Shown piece by piece: positions 1 through 8,827 of a stretch of 20,293 nucleotides of DNA. The translations under genes were made by a program, and so were the position numbers. This stretch comes from Chara braunii (taxonomy: Eukaryota > Streptophyta > Charophyceae > Charales > Characeae), in the NCBI GenBank assembly GCA_003427395.1, contig BFEA01000058.1:2455816-2476108 (forward strand). The letters are read 5' to 3'. The notes below the pieces were generated by a model. That model saw nothing but the letters and a program-made list of their open reading frames with translations, had not been told where the DNA came from and ran no database searches. Within the stretch, counting starts at the first letter, position 1, and each line of letters begins with the position of its first letter.

Positions 1-44
1 TATCGTTCTTAGCAGATCAACGTCATAGAAAACGAATGACATTC

Positions 45-285
45 GGGTCCAGTCGGTGTTTTAACGAAGCGTATCTATACTACAATGAAGCGAGAAAACG
101 CCCTCGACAAACTTACCTTTGTGATTTCATGTAAAACTCTCGCATGTGGGTTAGTAGCTCAGTAGGGATACGCTGCTAACGGTGATGACAACCCCTTAGG
201 GAAGGTAAGTTGTGCCTCACGATAACCTATTATGTCATAGGGGACCGTGAGAAGTACGACTAGCGCACCCGGCTAGAGCGGCAAG
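45..285. repeat. Structured dispersed repeat, copy 1
   Basis: This segment aligns with 19312-19560 over about 240 nt. Shared blocks include CGCATGTGG, GGGATACGC, AGGTAAG and AGCGGCAA. Three hairpins can be drawn in both copies. Here they are H1 176-179/196-199 (CTAA/TTAG, loop containing TGATGACAAC), H2 216-221/246-251 (CTCACG/CGTGAG) with an inner stem 226-230/237-241 (CCTAT/ATAGG), and H3 260-264/272-276 (CTAGC/GCTAG, 7-nt loop). The other copy changes bases on both sides of the stems and keeps the pairing. TAGCTCAGTAGG at about 154-165 resembles a Pol III A box, but no convincing B box follows. The family is not recognised. The strand is not proven, although both copies face the same way. 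Confidence 0.7.
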
Positions 286-557
286 GTGACAACATAACCA
301 TGCCCGTTTCGGCGGTTTGTGAGATTATTTATGTGTTGCCCCCAAGTTGTCTCTTTTTATTTTTCTTTAATTCCTGCGTAACATGGCTAGAAGGGCTCTC
401 GCCTTTTGCGAAGAAAAAAAAACGAGAATTGATGTGCTCGACAATGTGTCTTGTTTTAACATGTTTTGATCAATAATGAAAAATTTGGCATTTCATTGAA
501 TTCGTTGGATGCTTCATTTTATATCGGAAAGTGTTTTTGTGTTAGGGTTTTAAAGTG
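286..557. other. No gene recognised
   Basis: The sequence becomes AT-rich after the structured repeat. There is no ORF of note, no RNA gene and no clear repeat. Confidence 0.5.

Positions 558-584
<27 letters not shown>
558..584. repeat. Poly(T) run
   Basis: An uninterrupted run of 27 T. It could be the poly(A) tail of a minus-strand retroelement, but I cannot identify an element body on its right. Confidence 0.9.
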
Positions 585-588
<4 letters not shown>

Positions 589-1820
589 ATGTTTGCACTA
601 TGGAACCATATAGTTTATCTTTAAAATTTTTGTTGAATTTTGCATCGAAATTGTCGACGAAAACGACAAATATTCTCCCCCCAGTTAATCATCTCTCGTG
701 CTGAGTACATGCTCGACAAAATTTTCTTTAAAGTCCGTATTACTATTCTCGAGGATTGACGATGAAAAGGTCTGATTTGGTTTTTCCAATCATGTACCAA
801 CAATAGTGTGGGCGCCACAATCACCACAAAGGGTAAGATGGAACTGGTTGACTGGCTGCTGAAGAACCAATAACACAGTGTCGTTTTTTATTAGATTTTC
901 CTGACCGTTGACATCTTATAGGGGTAAGTGATTATTTCATTTATTTCTTGTTTACTATTTTTCAGTCCAATTGTACTTTTGTTATGAAGACTTGCTTTAT
1001 GGGAGCTGGACCCGGTTTCCAGCACAAGCCTAAGTTGGGTATTGACCCCAAATTTTCCTCCGGGTTGCAATGTAGAGGTTTTCCCGGCCTCAATTATTAT
1101 TTTGGAAATTCGCATCCCTGAGGCTGCGGTATAGTGGGCTTCGGCGTCTATTCAAGGTGTCGCATTTTTGGCGGCGGGCAACCAGGACGCAAAGTGGGTT
1201 TTTAGGGGCCGAAAAAAATTGGGGGACCGGTACTTGGCAAAATTGCGGACTACTACAACTAGCTTTGGTAGAACCGGGACTTTTGAAAAAAGGAAGGACT
1301 GGTCCTCGGCTGGAAGCGGACTCCGAAAAGAAGTGAGGGCATGCAAACTGCAAAAGGACCGTCAGGCCCAAGCGTTGAGGCTTGTCTTCTCAAACGGGGA
1401 AGTCAGGTACAACGAAACAGACGTTTTGCAAAAGACAACTTTTACGATTACTTGTGCTCGAAGGAATCCTTTGAAAAATATGAAATTTTGAGATTCCACA
1501 AACGAGTTTGTGTTCTTTCCATGAAAAATATCAGAACATTTAAAAAAAAACTAATTTAAACCCCGAAATAATCGTTGCGCTGATTCGACACATTTTCCAT
1601 TTTTGCAACTCAGCCATGTGTGGATCAACTTAAAAAGTACTCCAAATTCAGGGAGTTTTCGTGTTCAGAAGAATGCGTGAAAAAACCTGAAAATTTGAGT
1701 ACTCGTAGATTTTGTTGTGATCTTTCCAGAAAAAATATTAAAAATATTTTTAAAAATCATTCCAACTATGAAATAGATCGCGGCCGCAATTTTACCCATA
1801 TTTCAGTTTTCTCATTCAAC
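585..1820. other. No gene recognised; short AT-rich ORFs only
   Basis: Short open frames occur on both strands, the longest about 110 codons. None has a recognisable motif, and several overlap on opposite strands. 1168-1491 (+) reads as a basic peptide without family resemblance. I see no splice-supported gene structure and no repeat shared with the rest of the window. Confidence 0.5.
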
Positions 1821-1850
1821 CTCTCTCTCTCTCTCATATCAACAAATGAA

Positions 1851-1934
<84 letters not shown>
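1821..1934. repeat. Compound microsatellite (CT)n then (ATCT)n
   Basis: A short CT tract ends at about 1835. The unique motif TCATATCAACAAATGAAA follows, then a CT tract at 1857-1906 and ATCT units at 1907-1934. The unique motif recurs at 2589 and 2674, each time just before a microsatellite, so the tract looks attached to a repeat end and not like free-standing low complexity. Confidence 0.9.
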
Positions 1935-2106
1935 GTCTTTCTCTCACTCACTCTCTGACTTTTTTTTTTTTTTTTTTTTTTTTTAAGAAAGTCCAGGCTG
2001 TTGTAGAGATCGGTTTTTGGACCCACGACAGGTACCTATCTACAGTCAGCAACTACTTTATGGGACCTAGACCATCCTATCTTAGAGGATCCCCCTCAGA
2101 CAGCCC

Positions 2107-2234
2107 ATACTGCAGGTTTCCCAACGATTTTCTCCACCAGAGTCTGTCTACTAACACCCCTCCTACCGGGATACTGCAGGTTCCCCACCGATATCCTCCA
2201 GCGAGTTTGTCCCCAGCCAACCCTCCCCCCAAAC
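2107..2234. repeat. 64-nt tandem duplication inside the retroelement
   Basis: ATACTGCAGG begins at 2107 and again at 2171. The following bases keep the pattern: CCCA, CGAT, CTCCA, GAGT, TGTC. The two units are diverged, so the duplication is not recent. Confidence 0.7.
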
Positions 2235-2520
2235 GGAACCCCATCCCACCTTAGGTCCTTGCCCCCCCCAAAGCAGAGCCTAAGGTAACCAACACACATG
2301 AACAGTCTAACCACAAACCCGTACCTACATCCTCATTAGACCGCTAACTGTATCAGGCGAACCCCTCATAGGCCAGGACCCAACATACAGCACCATGGAC
2401 ACTCGCTTGGGTGGTGCCCAGGCAGTGTTTGTAATAGCTTACCATGCGTCAGCCCAAGGGGTGTGTGTCCAGCCGTGCGTCATTCTAACGCCCTGCCAGT
2501 GTCCATGCGTGAAGCTGCAA

Positions 2521-2583
2521 ATTTGAACTCGCAACCTCATACCACAATGTGCATTTCCAACCAGTGCTCTAACCATTGAGTTA
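2521..2583 (-). promoter_or_regulatory. Pol III A/B-box-like pair
   Basis: The A-box-like TAACTCAATGG differs from TRGYNNARNNG at the third base. The B-box-like GTTCAAAT agrees with GWTCRANNC over most positions. Both lie on the minus strand in the right order at the head of the poly(A)-tailed element. Whether they are active cannot be seen. Confidence 0.45.
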
Positions 2584-2587
2584 CTCA

Positions 2588-2616
2588 CTCATATCAATAA
2601 ATGGAATAAACACACA

Positions 2617-2673
<57 letters not shown>

Positions 2674-2696
2674 TCATATCAATAAATGAAACAAAA

Positions 2697-2752
<56 letters not shown>
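2588..2752. repeat. Compound microsatellite (CA)n / (CT)n with repeated 3'-end-like motif
   Basis: The motif TCATATCAAYAAATGRAA occurs at 2589 and 2674, followed by (CA)n at 2610-2670 and (CT)n at 2697-2752 respectively. With the copy at 1834 there are three. Two of the three contain AATAAA. The arrangement looks like the 3' end of a retroelement family whose tail is a simple repeat. Confidence 0.8.
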
Positions 2753-2754
<2 letters not shown>

Positions 2755-3373
2755 CGCACTCTTAGTCTCATTGCTTTGGCTACCTTAGGGTTGTGTTCCC
2801 AGCGCCCACGCTGTAGACAATAAAGAAATATCTTCGGCCAGTACTTCCTGAAGTCATGCCCATAAACAAGCCACGATTTTAGGAATCGTACGGGCAACTA
2901 CAGGAGCGCCAAAATTCATCTGACTAGAACCGTTTCTACTCCATTTTTTTCCACGGCGGATAGTTGGGCCAAGTATTGGTGGTTTAATAAAAAAAGGCAG
3001 GAACGTATTGCGTTTACATCGTTTGGAAAACGGAGAGGGAGAATTCGAAACGGGCGGGTAGGAGGAGCGCTACGGCCGACGCTAAGCGCTCAGCCTTGCG
3101 CTACCGGGTTGTGAAGCAACCCTACGGTTTACCGAAACGCTAGCATCGAGATATCGCTTCAGAATTCCCGAGGCCTTCCCCGTGAACACAGTGCGAAGCG
3201 GCGAAGGCAGTGAAATATATTGTTCATAGACGAACCCGGACAGTCCGCCAAGCACTCGCCAACGCTACTGTGTAGTGCTACTGAACGTCGATAGGGAGTA
3301 GAGGCCGAGTTTAGGCCAAGAGAGACCGGAAGGACTCGAAGAACAAGTGAGTTTGGACACACGAAGAACCAGT
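2753..3373. other. No gene recognised; possible tRNA-like segment and LINE A leader
   Basis: On the minus strand around 3115-3045 there is an A-box-like TAGCGCAAGGC. It contains a D-arm-like GCGC-AAGGCTGA-GCGC, and GTTTCGAATTC, B-box-like, lies about 52 nt further on. The acceptor and T-arm ends do not pair, so this is at most a tRNA-derived relic. The last ~200 nt before 3374 directly precede the ORF1 start of LINE copy A and may be its 5' UTR. No boundary is visible. Confidence 0.35.
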
Positions 3374-3690
3374 ATGGAAGAGGGAGATGATGGAGGGGGA
3401 AATAGAACAGACGAGAGGTCACCACCACCAGGACCAACGGAAGAGCACTCGCACTAGGAGGACGAAGACCGCATCCGCGGGCTACTAGCACTCTACTATG
3501 ACGACGGAGTGTATCCAACGGACCTAGACCCAAGAGAAATGACCACGGAAGGGAGAGAAGTCACCTTTACTCTGAATACATCACTAAACACAATCAAGGT
3601 TAGATGGCTGAAGGAAATAACTGTGTTGGTCATTTTTCAAAAAAATGCAAGGTTCCTCAAAGATGACACTATCAGAGCTTTCGAGGATGG
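3374..3690 (+). pseudogene. LINE copy A: ORF1 N-terminal fragment
   Basis: This is the N-terminal part of a LINE ORF1 protein, the RNA-binding structural component of the retrotransposon particle. ATG at 3374 opens a frame (MEEGDDGGG...) that aligns with ORF1 of copy B from its ATG at 5688. Matching pairs are ERSPPPGP/HRSPPVGP, GVYPTDLDPREM/GIFPHNIDSDEM, VRWLKEITVLVIF/VAWLKEHTVTVIF and DDTIRAFED/DDVIRAYED. One in-frame TAG (3455-3457) stands where copy B has a Gln codon (CAA), fitting a C-to-T change. The match stops at about 3690, and sequence resembling the ORF2 C-terminal part takes over. The rest of ORF1, including the zinc knuckle, is missing. The start was chosen by alignment to copy B. 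Confidence 0.8.
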
Positions 3691-5033
3691 GTGGATAATC
3701 GGAACCGAGCGCTTTGCATCCTCTTCGAAAATCCGCTAATCAGGACACGAACATGAGAGTGGTTTACAGCGAACACAACCAAGGGGAGCTTCGGGAGAGC
3801 ATGGACAGAAAAGGGGGTGGTGAGACTCAAGGACCTATGGGATGAATACCGAGGAGATTGGATCTCAACAGGAGGGTTGATGGAAAAACTGGAAGGATTG
3901 AAGAGAACAAAGGAGAACATGGCACTAATAAAAGAAGCAGTCCCAGCGGAATGGATCCTCCTGCTCAGCCCATCAGGAGTGGATCCACCAGGAACCTGGT
4001 TCGTGAACCAAGCAGACGAACAACCGGTTACATTCTGGAAAATGGTGGAATATGAGGCATCAGGAAGACGAAGATTCCAGCAGTGGTCGAAGGCGGGCCA
4101 ATCCTCCGTTAAGCAAGTTCAACTGGAAGAAGGCGACAGACTCCTCCGTCCCCCTCCAGTGCTGACACAAATCAGGGTCAAAGGGAGATGTGACGAAGCC
4201 GGTCAGTGGGAAGTAAAACTATGTGCAGAAGGACACCCGATTGCAAAGCTTAGAGCGGACCCAACACAATGGGGTTGGAGAGGCAGAAACAGCAACAAAG
4301 AAGATTTCCTCACGGAGTACTCCCCAGAAGTGGGGTATAAAATGTTGGAGCCAGGCAAGAACCCCCAAATTATGGCGACAGAGAGATGGCTCTAGTGATC
4401 CATGTCGAGGCAGAGGAAGTCATAAAAGCGCTAACTCGATGCTGGTCCCGACTGGTGCTAATGCCATCACAATGCCTGACAACGATTCTATGGTTGCTGT
4501 CTCTTCTAGCAACCCCTTCAGCGATCTGGCTGGCAGGTCGGGGCCTGAAGATAGACACAACGTGTGTCAGATACCAATGGGTGTATGAATCCACAATCCA
4601 CTTGTGGTGGGACTGTCCGGCATCAGCCTGTATTTGGGAGTGGTGGGCCAACTTCTGGCATTCCATCTCATACGGTAGCTTACGATGGGACCGATAGTGG
4701 GTGCTGTTGGGAGGAGTACCGGAAGGATTACCGCTTGATCGAGGGTGGGGATACGTTGCACAGGTAATCCGTTCGATCATAATTTGGGTTATTTGGCAAG
4801 GTGGGAACAAGAGAGTCTTCAAGGGTGAGGACATGGCGGACCAAGAAATGAAACTTACCCTGAAGGCAACAATGCGTCGTACAATTGCGGCAAACTGGAG
4901 ACGTAAGGCGGGCAGGAGCCTGGCAAAAACCCAAGGTAGGGCCTGGTTCTCGCAAACTTGGGCAATGGGGGATAAACTGGTTAAAATTGAAAATGGGGAA
5001 AGACTGCAGTTTTCGACGTGGCTGACTAGCTAG
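3690..5033 (+). pseudogene. LINE copy A: ORF2 C-terminal region (zf-RVT-like)
   Basis: This is the part of LINE ORF2 downstream of the reverse transcriptase. The first frame runs to 4385 (FENPLI, then GVVRLKDLWDEYRGDW, then PIAKLRADPTQWGWRG). It shifts by one base near 4385 and continues to the stop at 5033, with one TAG at 4695-4697. An early TGA lies at 3754-3756. A zinc-binding RVT-type motif spans 4563-4616 (C...ESTIHLWWDC). The second Cys of its CX2C has been lost with a two-codon deletion relative to copy C. Then comes IIIWVIWQGGNKRVF, typical of plant LINE tails. It aligns throughout with copy C on the other strand (ADPTQWGWR/IDPNQWAWR, LLSLLATPSAIWLA/LLSLLATPSAVWLA). No endonuclease or RT domain is present. 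Assignment rests on motif order and on the second copy. Confidence 0.82.
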
Positions 5034-5339
5034 TACAACCAGGACACTCGGTTGCTCTATCCGTAGTAGGAGGCAAGAGGGAAAGTGAAGGGGAAGAGAG
5101 TGTCACGGTGGGTACGGATCCGTAGTGATCCACCCCGTCGGTTTAGGCGGAGATAATAGAAGTATGTAGGTAAGTAGGAACAAGTAGGCTTGAGTTGTAA
5201 ATATAGGAACATATCCCTTTTTTTTTGGTTTTTGTTGTTTCGGTATTTTACCTTTTTTGATTTCTTCCTTTGTTTGGGTTTTGATTTTCCTTTGAACTTG
5301 TTGGAGAGATACCAAGTGTTGTTGTTGGGGGGGGGGGGG
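5034..5339 (+). other. 3' UTR of LINE copy A and junction to copy B
   Basis: The bases after the stop (GTACAACCA, then GGCAAGAGGGAAAG) resemble those after the stop of copy C on the minus strand (GTACAACCA, GGCAGAGGGAAAG). Both 3' UTRs then become T-rich. The stretch ends in TTG repeats and a run of 13 G (5327-5339), which may be the tail of copy A. Confidence 0.5.
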
Positions 5340-5687
5340 ACACGTGACGCTTCTGTCGGCGCCTGGGTGCACTCGGACCAAGCGTCAGCCGCCAGTAACC
5401 CGGTAGGCCTGACTGACTGCCTCGTTACCATCGAGATAGCGCGTCAGTTGATGACGTCACCGTCACCATCGCCATGTCGCATGGTCAACCACCGTAGGGT
5501 GGCTGTAGGTGACTCACTAGTCAGTGTTCGGCACCCCGTCACTTCTCGCCCCCCCTCTTCTTCTGGATGGACGGTTTATTTCTTCTGCTCCACTCTCAGA
5601 TATAGCTTCTTTTTTCGTCCACTTGCAAGTTTGGGGAGTTTAAGTCTGTAGCTACTTTATTTGTCGAAGTTCGTCTCTCTCGAGGAC
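5340..5687 (+). other. Probable 5' UTR of LINE copy B
   Basis: A GC-richer leader precedes the ORF1 start at 5688 and contains no convincing gene. Its left boundary is taken as the G run. It is not clearly similar to the sequence before ORF1 of copy A, so the extent is uncertain. Confidence 0.4.
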
Positions 5688-7940
5688 ATGGCGGAAGTCG
5701 ACATGGAACATCGGTCTCCACCGGTTGGACCAGGAGCCTCTGAACAAGAAGATGAACGGGTGAGAGAATTGGCGAGACTGTGTTACGAGGAGGGTATTTT
5801 TCCACATAACATTGATTCAGATGAGATGGTGGTAGAAGGACGTGAGTCTAGGTTCAAGGTCAACCACGTCATCGACCGCACGAAGGTAGCCTGGCTCAAG
5901 GAGCATACTGTTACTGTTATCTTCAGAGAGGGCGCACGCTTCCTTACCAAGAAAGTCAAGGATGACGTGATTAGGGCTTATGAGGATGAGCGCGCTCAGG
6001 ACGGGAGTTTTGAGAGGGAGAACTTCGGACGTGGGAGAATCAAGATGAAGTTGCCGAATGTGCTGTCCTATATCGCAAAGAGCACAACAATAGCAAGATG
6101 GATGGTGGAAAAAGGGAGGGATGACATTACTATTGGGCCTACCCGCTATGCCTTGGATTTCAAGCCGTTGCTAACGAAAGCACAGCTTAAGGAACAAAGA
6201 AGAATGGTCGATGAGACCACTTTTTGGGTCGTGGCGGTGCAAGTGTCGATCGGTGCAATGTTATACCTCGAATCGCACATTTGTTGAGCCATAGGACCAG
6301 TGACTTTCACTCATCCTCCCGAACCTGACAGACTCAGGCCGTGCCTGATTAACATCAAGTTCGATGTTGATCCATCCACGAGGGAAAATATGAGCGATAA
6401 GATTTGGGTGGAGACATTCGAAGGGGATGAATTGGAAGTTCGCTTGGCATGCTCTTCCACTCCTCGTTGTCGGAGATGTAGAGCGTTCTTTCACACAGAC
6501 GATGTGTGCAAAAGAGGAGCCAGACAACAGAATCCGACATCAGAATCGAACGCACCGCCCTCCACCAGAGGGTCAGGGCAGAATCAAGAACCTCAAGCCT
6601 CGTCAACACCAAGGTACTAAGGGTCTTTTGGCCCAGGCGCTTTAGGAGCAGGTTCATTGGCGGGACCTTCAGCTGCCGTACCGACAGCAGGCCCAACAGT
6701 GCAGCCGGTTCCAGGAGGCCTAGGGCTTCCTCCGCTAGGCACTTCTTCATACAACAACCCAGTGTATTTAGCGATCAATGTTCCAGCTCAACTCCAACAA
6801 ATTTTGACCCAGCTGGAGACACAGAACTTGCTGAATGGTTGGGCGTCGGCCTTTGTACCATGGATGTCTCATAGTGGCCCATCGATGATGATGGGAACAC
6901 AGATGGGAATGGGGTTTCCCCAGCACCAAAGCTCTTTTCCAAGTCAAGGCACGATGCAGTATGGAGCCGGGATGGCCGGGATACAAATGGTCTCCACAAG
7001 AAGACCCCGCTGGCGGGAGCTTTTTGGAGCCGAGAGTGGAACCCCTCAACTAGGATTTTAAGGAAGCGGCGCGAGAATGTCACCAGGGAACAGAGGAGGG
7101 AGCATCCGTACGCCGGAGAACCAGCACCAAGGAGGTATTGCGGATTCGGCTGGCAACGCCTCTTCGTCAACACGACGACCAAGCTCAGTGGGCAAACAAC
7201 GAAGATTAAACATGGAAGGTAGTTATGCCTCTGACACCCACCCCCCCGGGGTGGAGACATCTTTCTCCTCAGATGGTTCGCAAGAGTTTGTCCATGATAT
7301 CGGTACTCCCGGTACCAAGACAACGAGGAGACGAGTACCTGCACCGTTGCTAGGTAGTGGACAATCGAAGAATATGGAGGTAAGACTTCTTCCATTTATT
7401 GTTGTCGCGGTGCGAAACTCATTTTGGTTCATGGCCTGGATACTAGCTGATGGCTCTCTAAGCCTTGTTACTCTCTCCTCTCCCGACACTCCGATGCCAA
7501 CTGCTCTGGCAGCGATCATTCGTTCGACAATTTGAGATAAATTTATTTTCCGTTTAATCCCAAATCTGATCATGCCTCGCTTCTTGATGGATTATCCGAT
7601 TAACCGAGGTACCAAATTGAAGTTTTTTGTTCCGATTATAGACGTACGTGTGGCTCCGGGCCAATTGGTGACGTTGGAGGCCGATGGGCTCAAACTCTGC
7701 CCACTCTCTCGGATTGTTGAGAACAGAAAGCATGAACTCCGTCGTTTCTTGGCACTGCCGATGAGAACGACAAAAATTCTTGTTGAGCTCGATATCAAGC
7801 TTCCGAAAGAGAAGCGGCTCGCTTCGGCCTTTATGAAGCGATCCCTTACAATGCTCTGGCTGGTCGTTCCTCAATCTCAAGCAGCCGCTCTCCCTACTCC
7901 CCATATCCAACAAGGGGAACCCAAGAACATGAATGAATAA
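5688..7940 (+). pseudogene. LINE copy B: ORF1 protein, one frame with four stops
   Basis: LINE ORF1 encodes the RNA-binding protein that coats element RNA. A single frame runs for 750 codons from ATG 5688 (MAEVDMEHRSPP) to TAA 7938-7940. It is interrupted at 6285 (TGA), 6618 (TAA), 7059 (TAA) and 7533 (TGA) but has no net frameshift. Residues ~25-250 hold a domain like the plant LINE N-terminal domain (GARFLTKKVKDDVIRAYED, TRYALDFKPLLTKAQ, VTFTHPPEPDRLRPCL). A CCHC knuckle follows at residues 261-274. Next is a low-complexity part rich in Gly, Pro, Gln and Met (6657-7061), then a basic Ser-rich part. The last third (7260-7940) has no family I recognise. Its placement in ORF1 rests only on frame continuity. 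The start matches copy A. The stops make it a pseudogene. Confidence 0.8.
6468..6509 (+). other. CCHC zinc knuckle in LINE B ORF1
   Basis: CRRCRAFFHTDDVC fits CX2CX4HX4C exactly. It lies beyond the first in-frame stop, which shows that the coding frame really continues past it. Only one knuckle is visible. Confidence 0.9.
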
Positions 7941-8336
7941 GTTGAAGATAGCCACTTGGAATGTTCGGGGCCTATGTGATGAAAGCCGGAAATACAAGAA
8001 AATCAGGCTTAAATCCTAGATACATGAAACTAAAAGTCAGATCGTGTGTCTCCAGGAAACCAAATTGGGAGATGAAAGGATCAATCGGCTTGGAACTTGG
8101 TGGGATGGACCCTAACTCTGGTCTCCTGCTCAAGGGACCAGAGGGGAAGTCGCCATCTTACTGCATAGATCATTGGAAATGGAAATTCTTGACGACTACG
8201 CCGACCTCTGGGGTCGGTGGGCGTGGGTCAAACTTTTTCTCGATAACAAATCCTGGACTATCGTCACAATACTGGGTTTTTTTTCCCAGTTTCAGATCGT
8301 GGGCCTTACCCCAACAACACTTTTTTTTTTTTTTTT
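7933..8336 (+). pseudogene. LINE copy B: start of ORF2, AP-type endonuclease
   Basis: ORF2 of a LINE nicks target DNA with an apurinic-type endonuclease and then reverse-transcribes there. ATG 7933 lies inside the end of ORF1 (overlap ATGAATAA, 7933-7940). It opens MNKLKIATWNVRGLCDES, the usual endonuclease start with its catalytic Asn. QIVCLQETK at 8038-8064 carries the catalytic Glu. RGEVAILLHRS and WAWVKLFLDNKSWTIVTI continue the fold. In-frame stops lie at 8017 (TAG) and 8113 (TAA). A frameshift at the T run 8277-8284 moves the next motif, GPYPNN (8301-8318), into another frame. The sequence stops matching at a T16 run (8321-8336). The remaining endonuclease, RT and zinc-motif parts are not found downstream. 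Confidence 0.85.
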
Positions 8337-8601
8337 ACAAAAATAAGGTAATTGTCATTAGCAGATCAATAAACAAGAGAGGTCGGGAATCCTCTACAAA
8401 CAACCCAGGGCGAAGTCCCACTGCCAATTCACTCGGTCCAGTATTTTATCGCCTTTGTTTGTGCGACATCATCTAAAACCGATGATCTGTATTGATCGCA
8501 GGGTGCAGGTTTCTTACGAAAAAAGAAACGCCATCAGTCAGAACATTCAGTGTTTCTATTGGTTACGAAATCCGTGTATTCTATAGGAAAAGAGGCTCGT
8601 C
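8337..8601. other. No gene recognised
   Basis: Sequence after the T16 run, unrelated to LINE ORF2. The T run could be the poly(A) of a minus-strand insertion that interrupts LINE B. I find no right-hand resumption of ORF2 to prove it. Confidence 0.4.
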
Positions 8602-8646
8602 GGTTCTAGTCCCTAGCCGCTCCGAGGTCAGCTAGGGAATCAAACC
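8602..8646. repeat. Small foldback with B-box-like arms
   Basis: Arms 8602-8617 and 8631-8646 are inverted repeats matching at 13 of 16 positions, around a 13-nt loop. Each arm read outward-in looks like a Pol III B box (GGTTCTAGTCC on +, GGTTTGATTCC on -). A purine-rich tract follows at 8660-8690. Confidence 0.6.
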
Positions 8647-8827
8647 CGTTTCAAATTGGAAAAAAAAGAAGAAGAAGAAAAAAAAAGACTGAGTGCGTGA
8701 AGAGGGGCCAAGGATTCCCTCGACTTGGGGCGAGTGAGAGCGAGTCTGTCCCTAGAAAATGCGTGTTTGGAAGTGCAGGATGTGAACGTGGCGGACATGG
8801 TTAATGATTATACAGTTGCCGTGACTG

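Larger units (their letters stand above)
1960..2587 (-). mobile_element. Poly(A)-tailed retroelement with tRNA-like head (SINE-like)
   Basis: Read on the minus strand, the element starts near 2587 with tRNA-like Pol III boxes and ends at 1960-1984 in 25 A. That is the layout of a tRNA-derived SINE of about 600 nt. The A-box-like TAACTCAATGG (2583-2573) is followed by GGTTAGAGC, as in a tRNA D arm. The B-box-like GAGTTCAAAT is at 2530-2521. The box spacing of about 53 nt is longer than in a typical tRNA and would fit a long-variable-arm parent, but the arms no longer fold cleanly. The body holds a 64-nt tandem duplication. The flanks share ACTCACTC, a weak target-duplication candidate. SINE assignment is inference; the poly(A) and box order are directly visible. 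Confidence 0.55.

Noticed and set aside
182-188. snoRNA C box (GTGATGA) in structured repeat copy 1
   Set aside because: No matching D box, and the motif is not kept in copy 2.
5688-8115. Alternative genetic code or programmed readthrough explaining the in-frame stops
   Set aside because: All three stop codons occur, frameshifts are present in copy A and at 8277 in copy B, and ORF1 and ORF2 end or start at ordinary codons. Decay is simpler.
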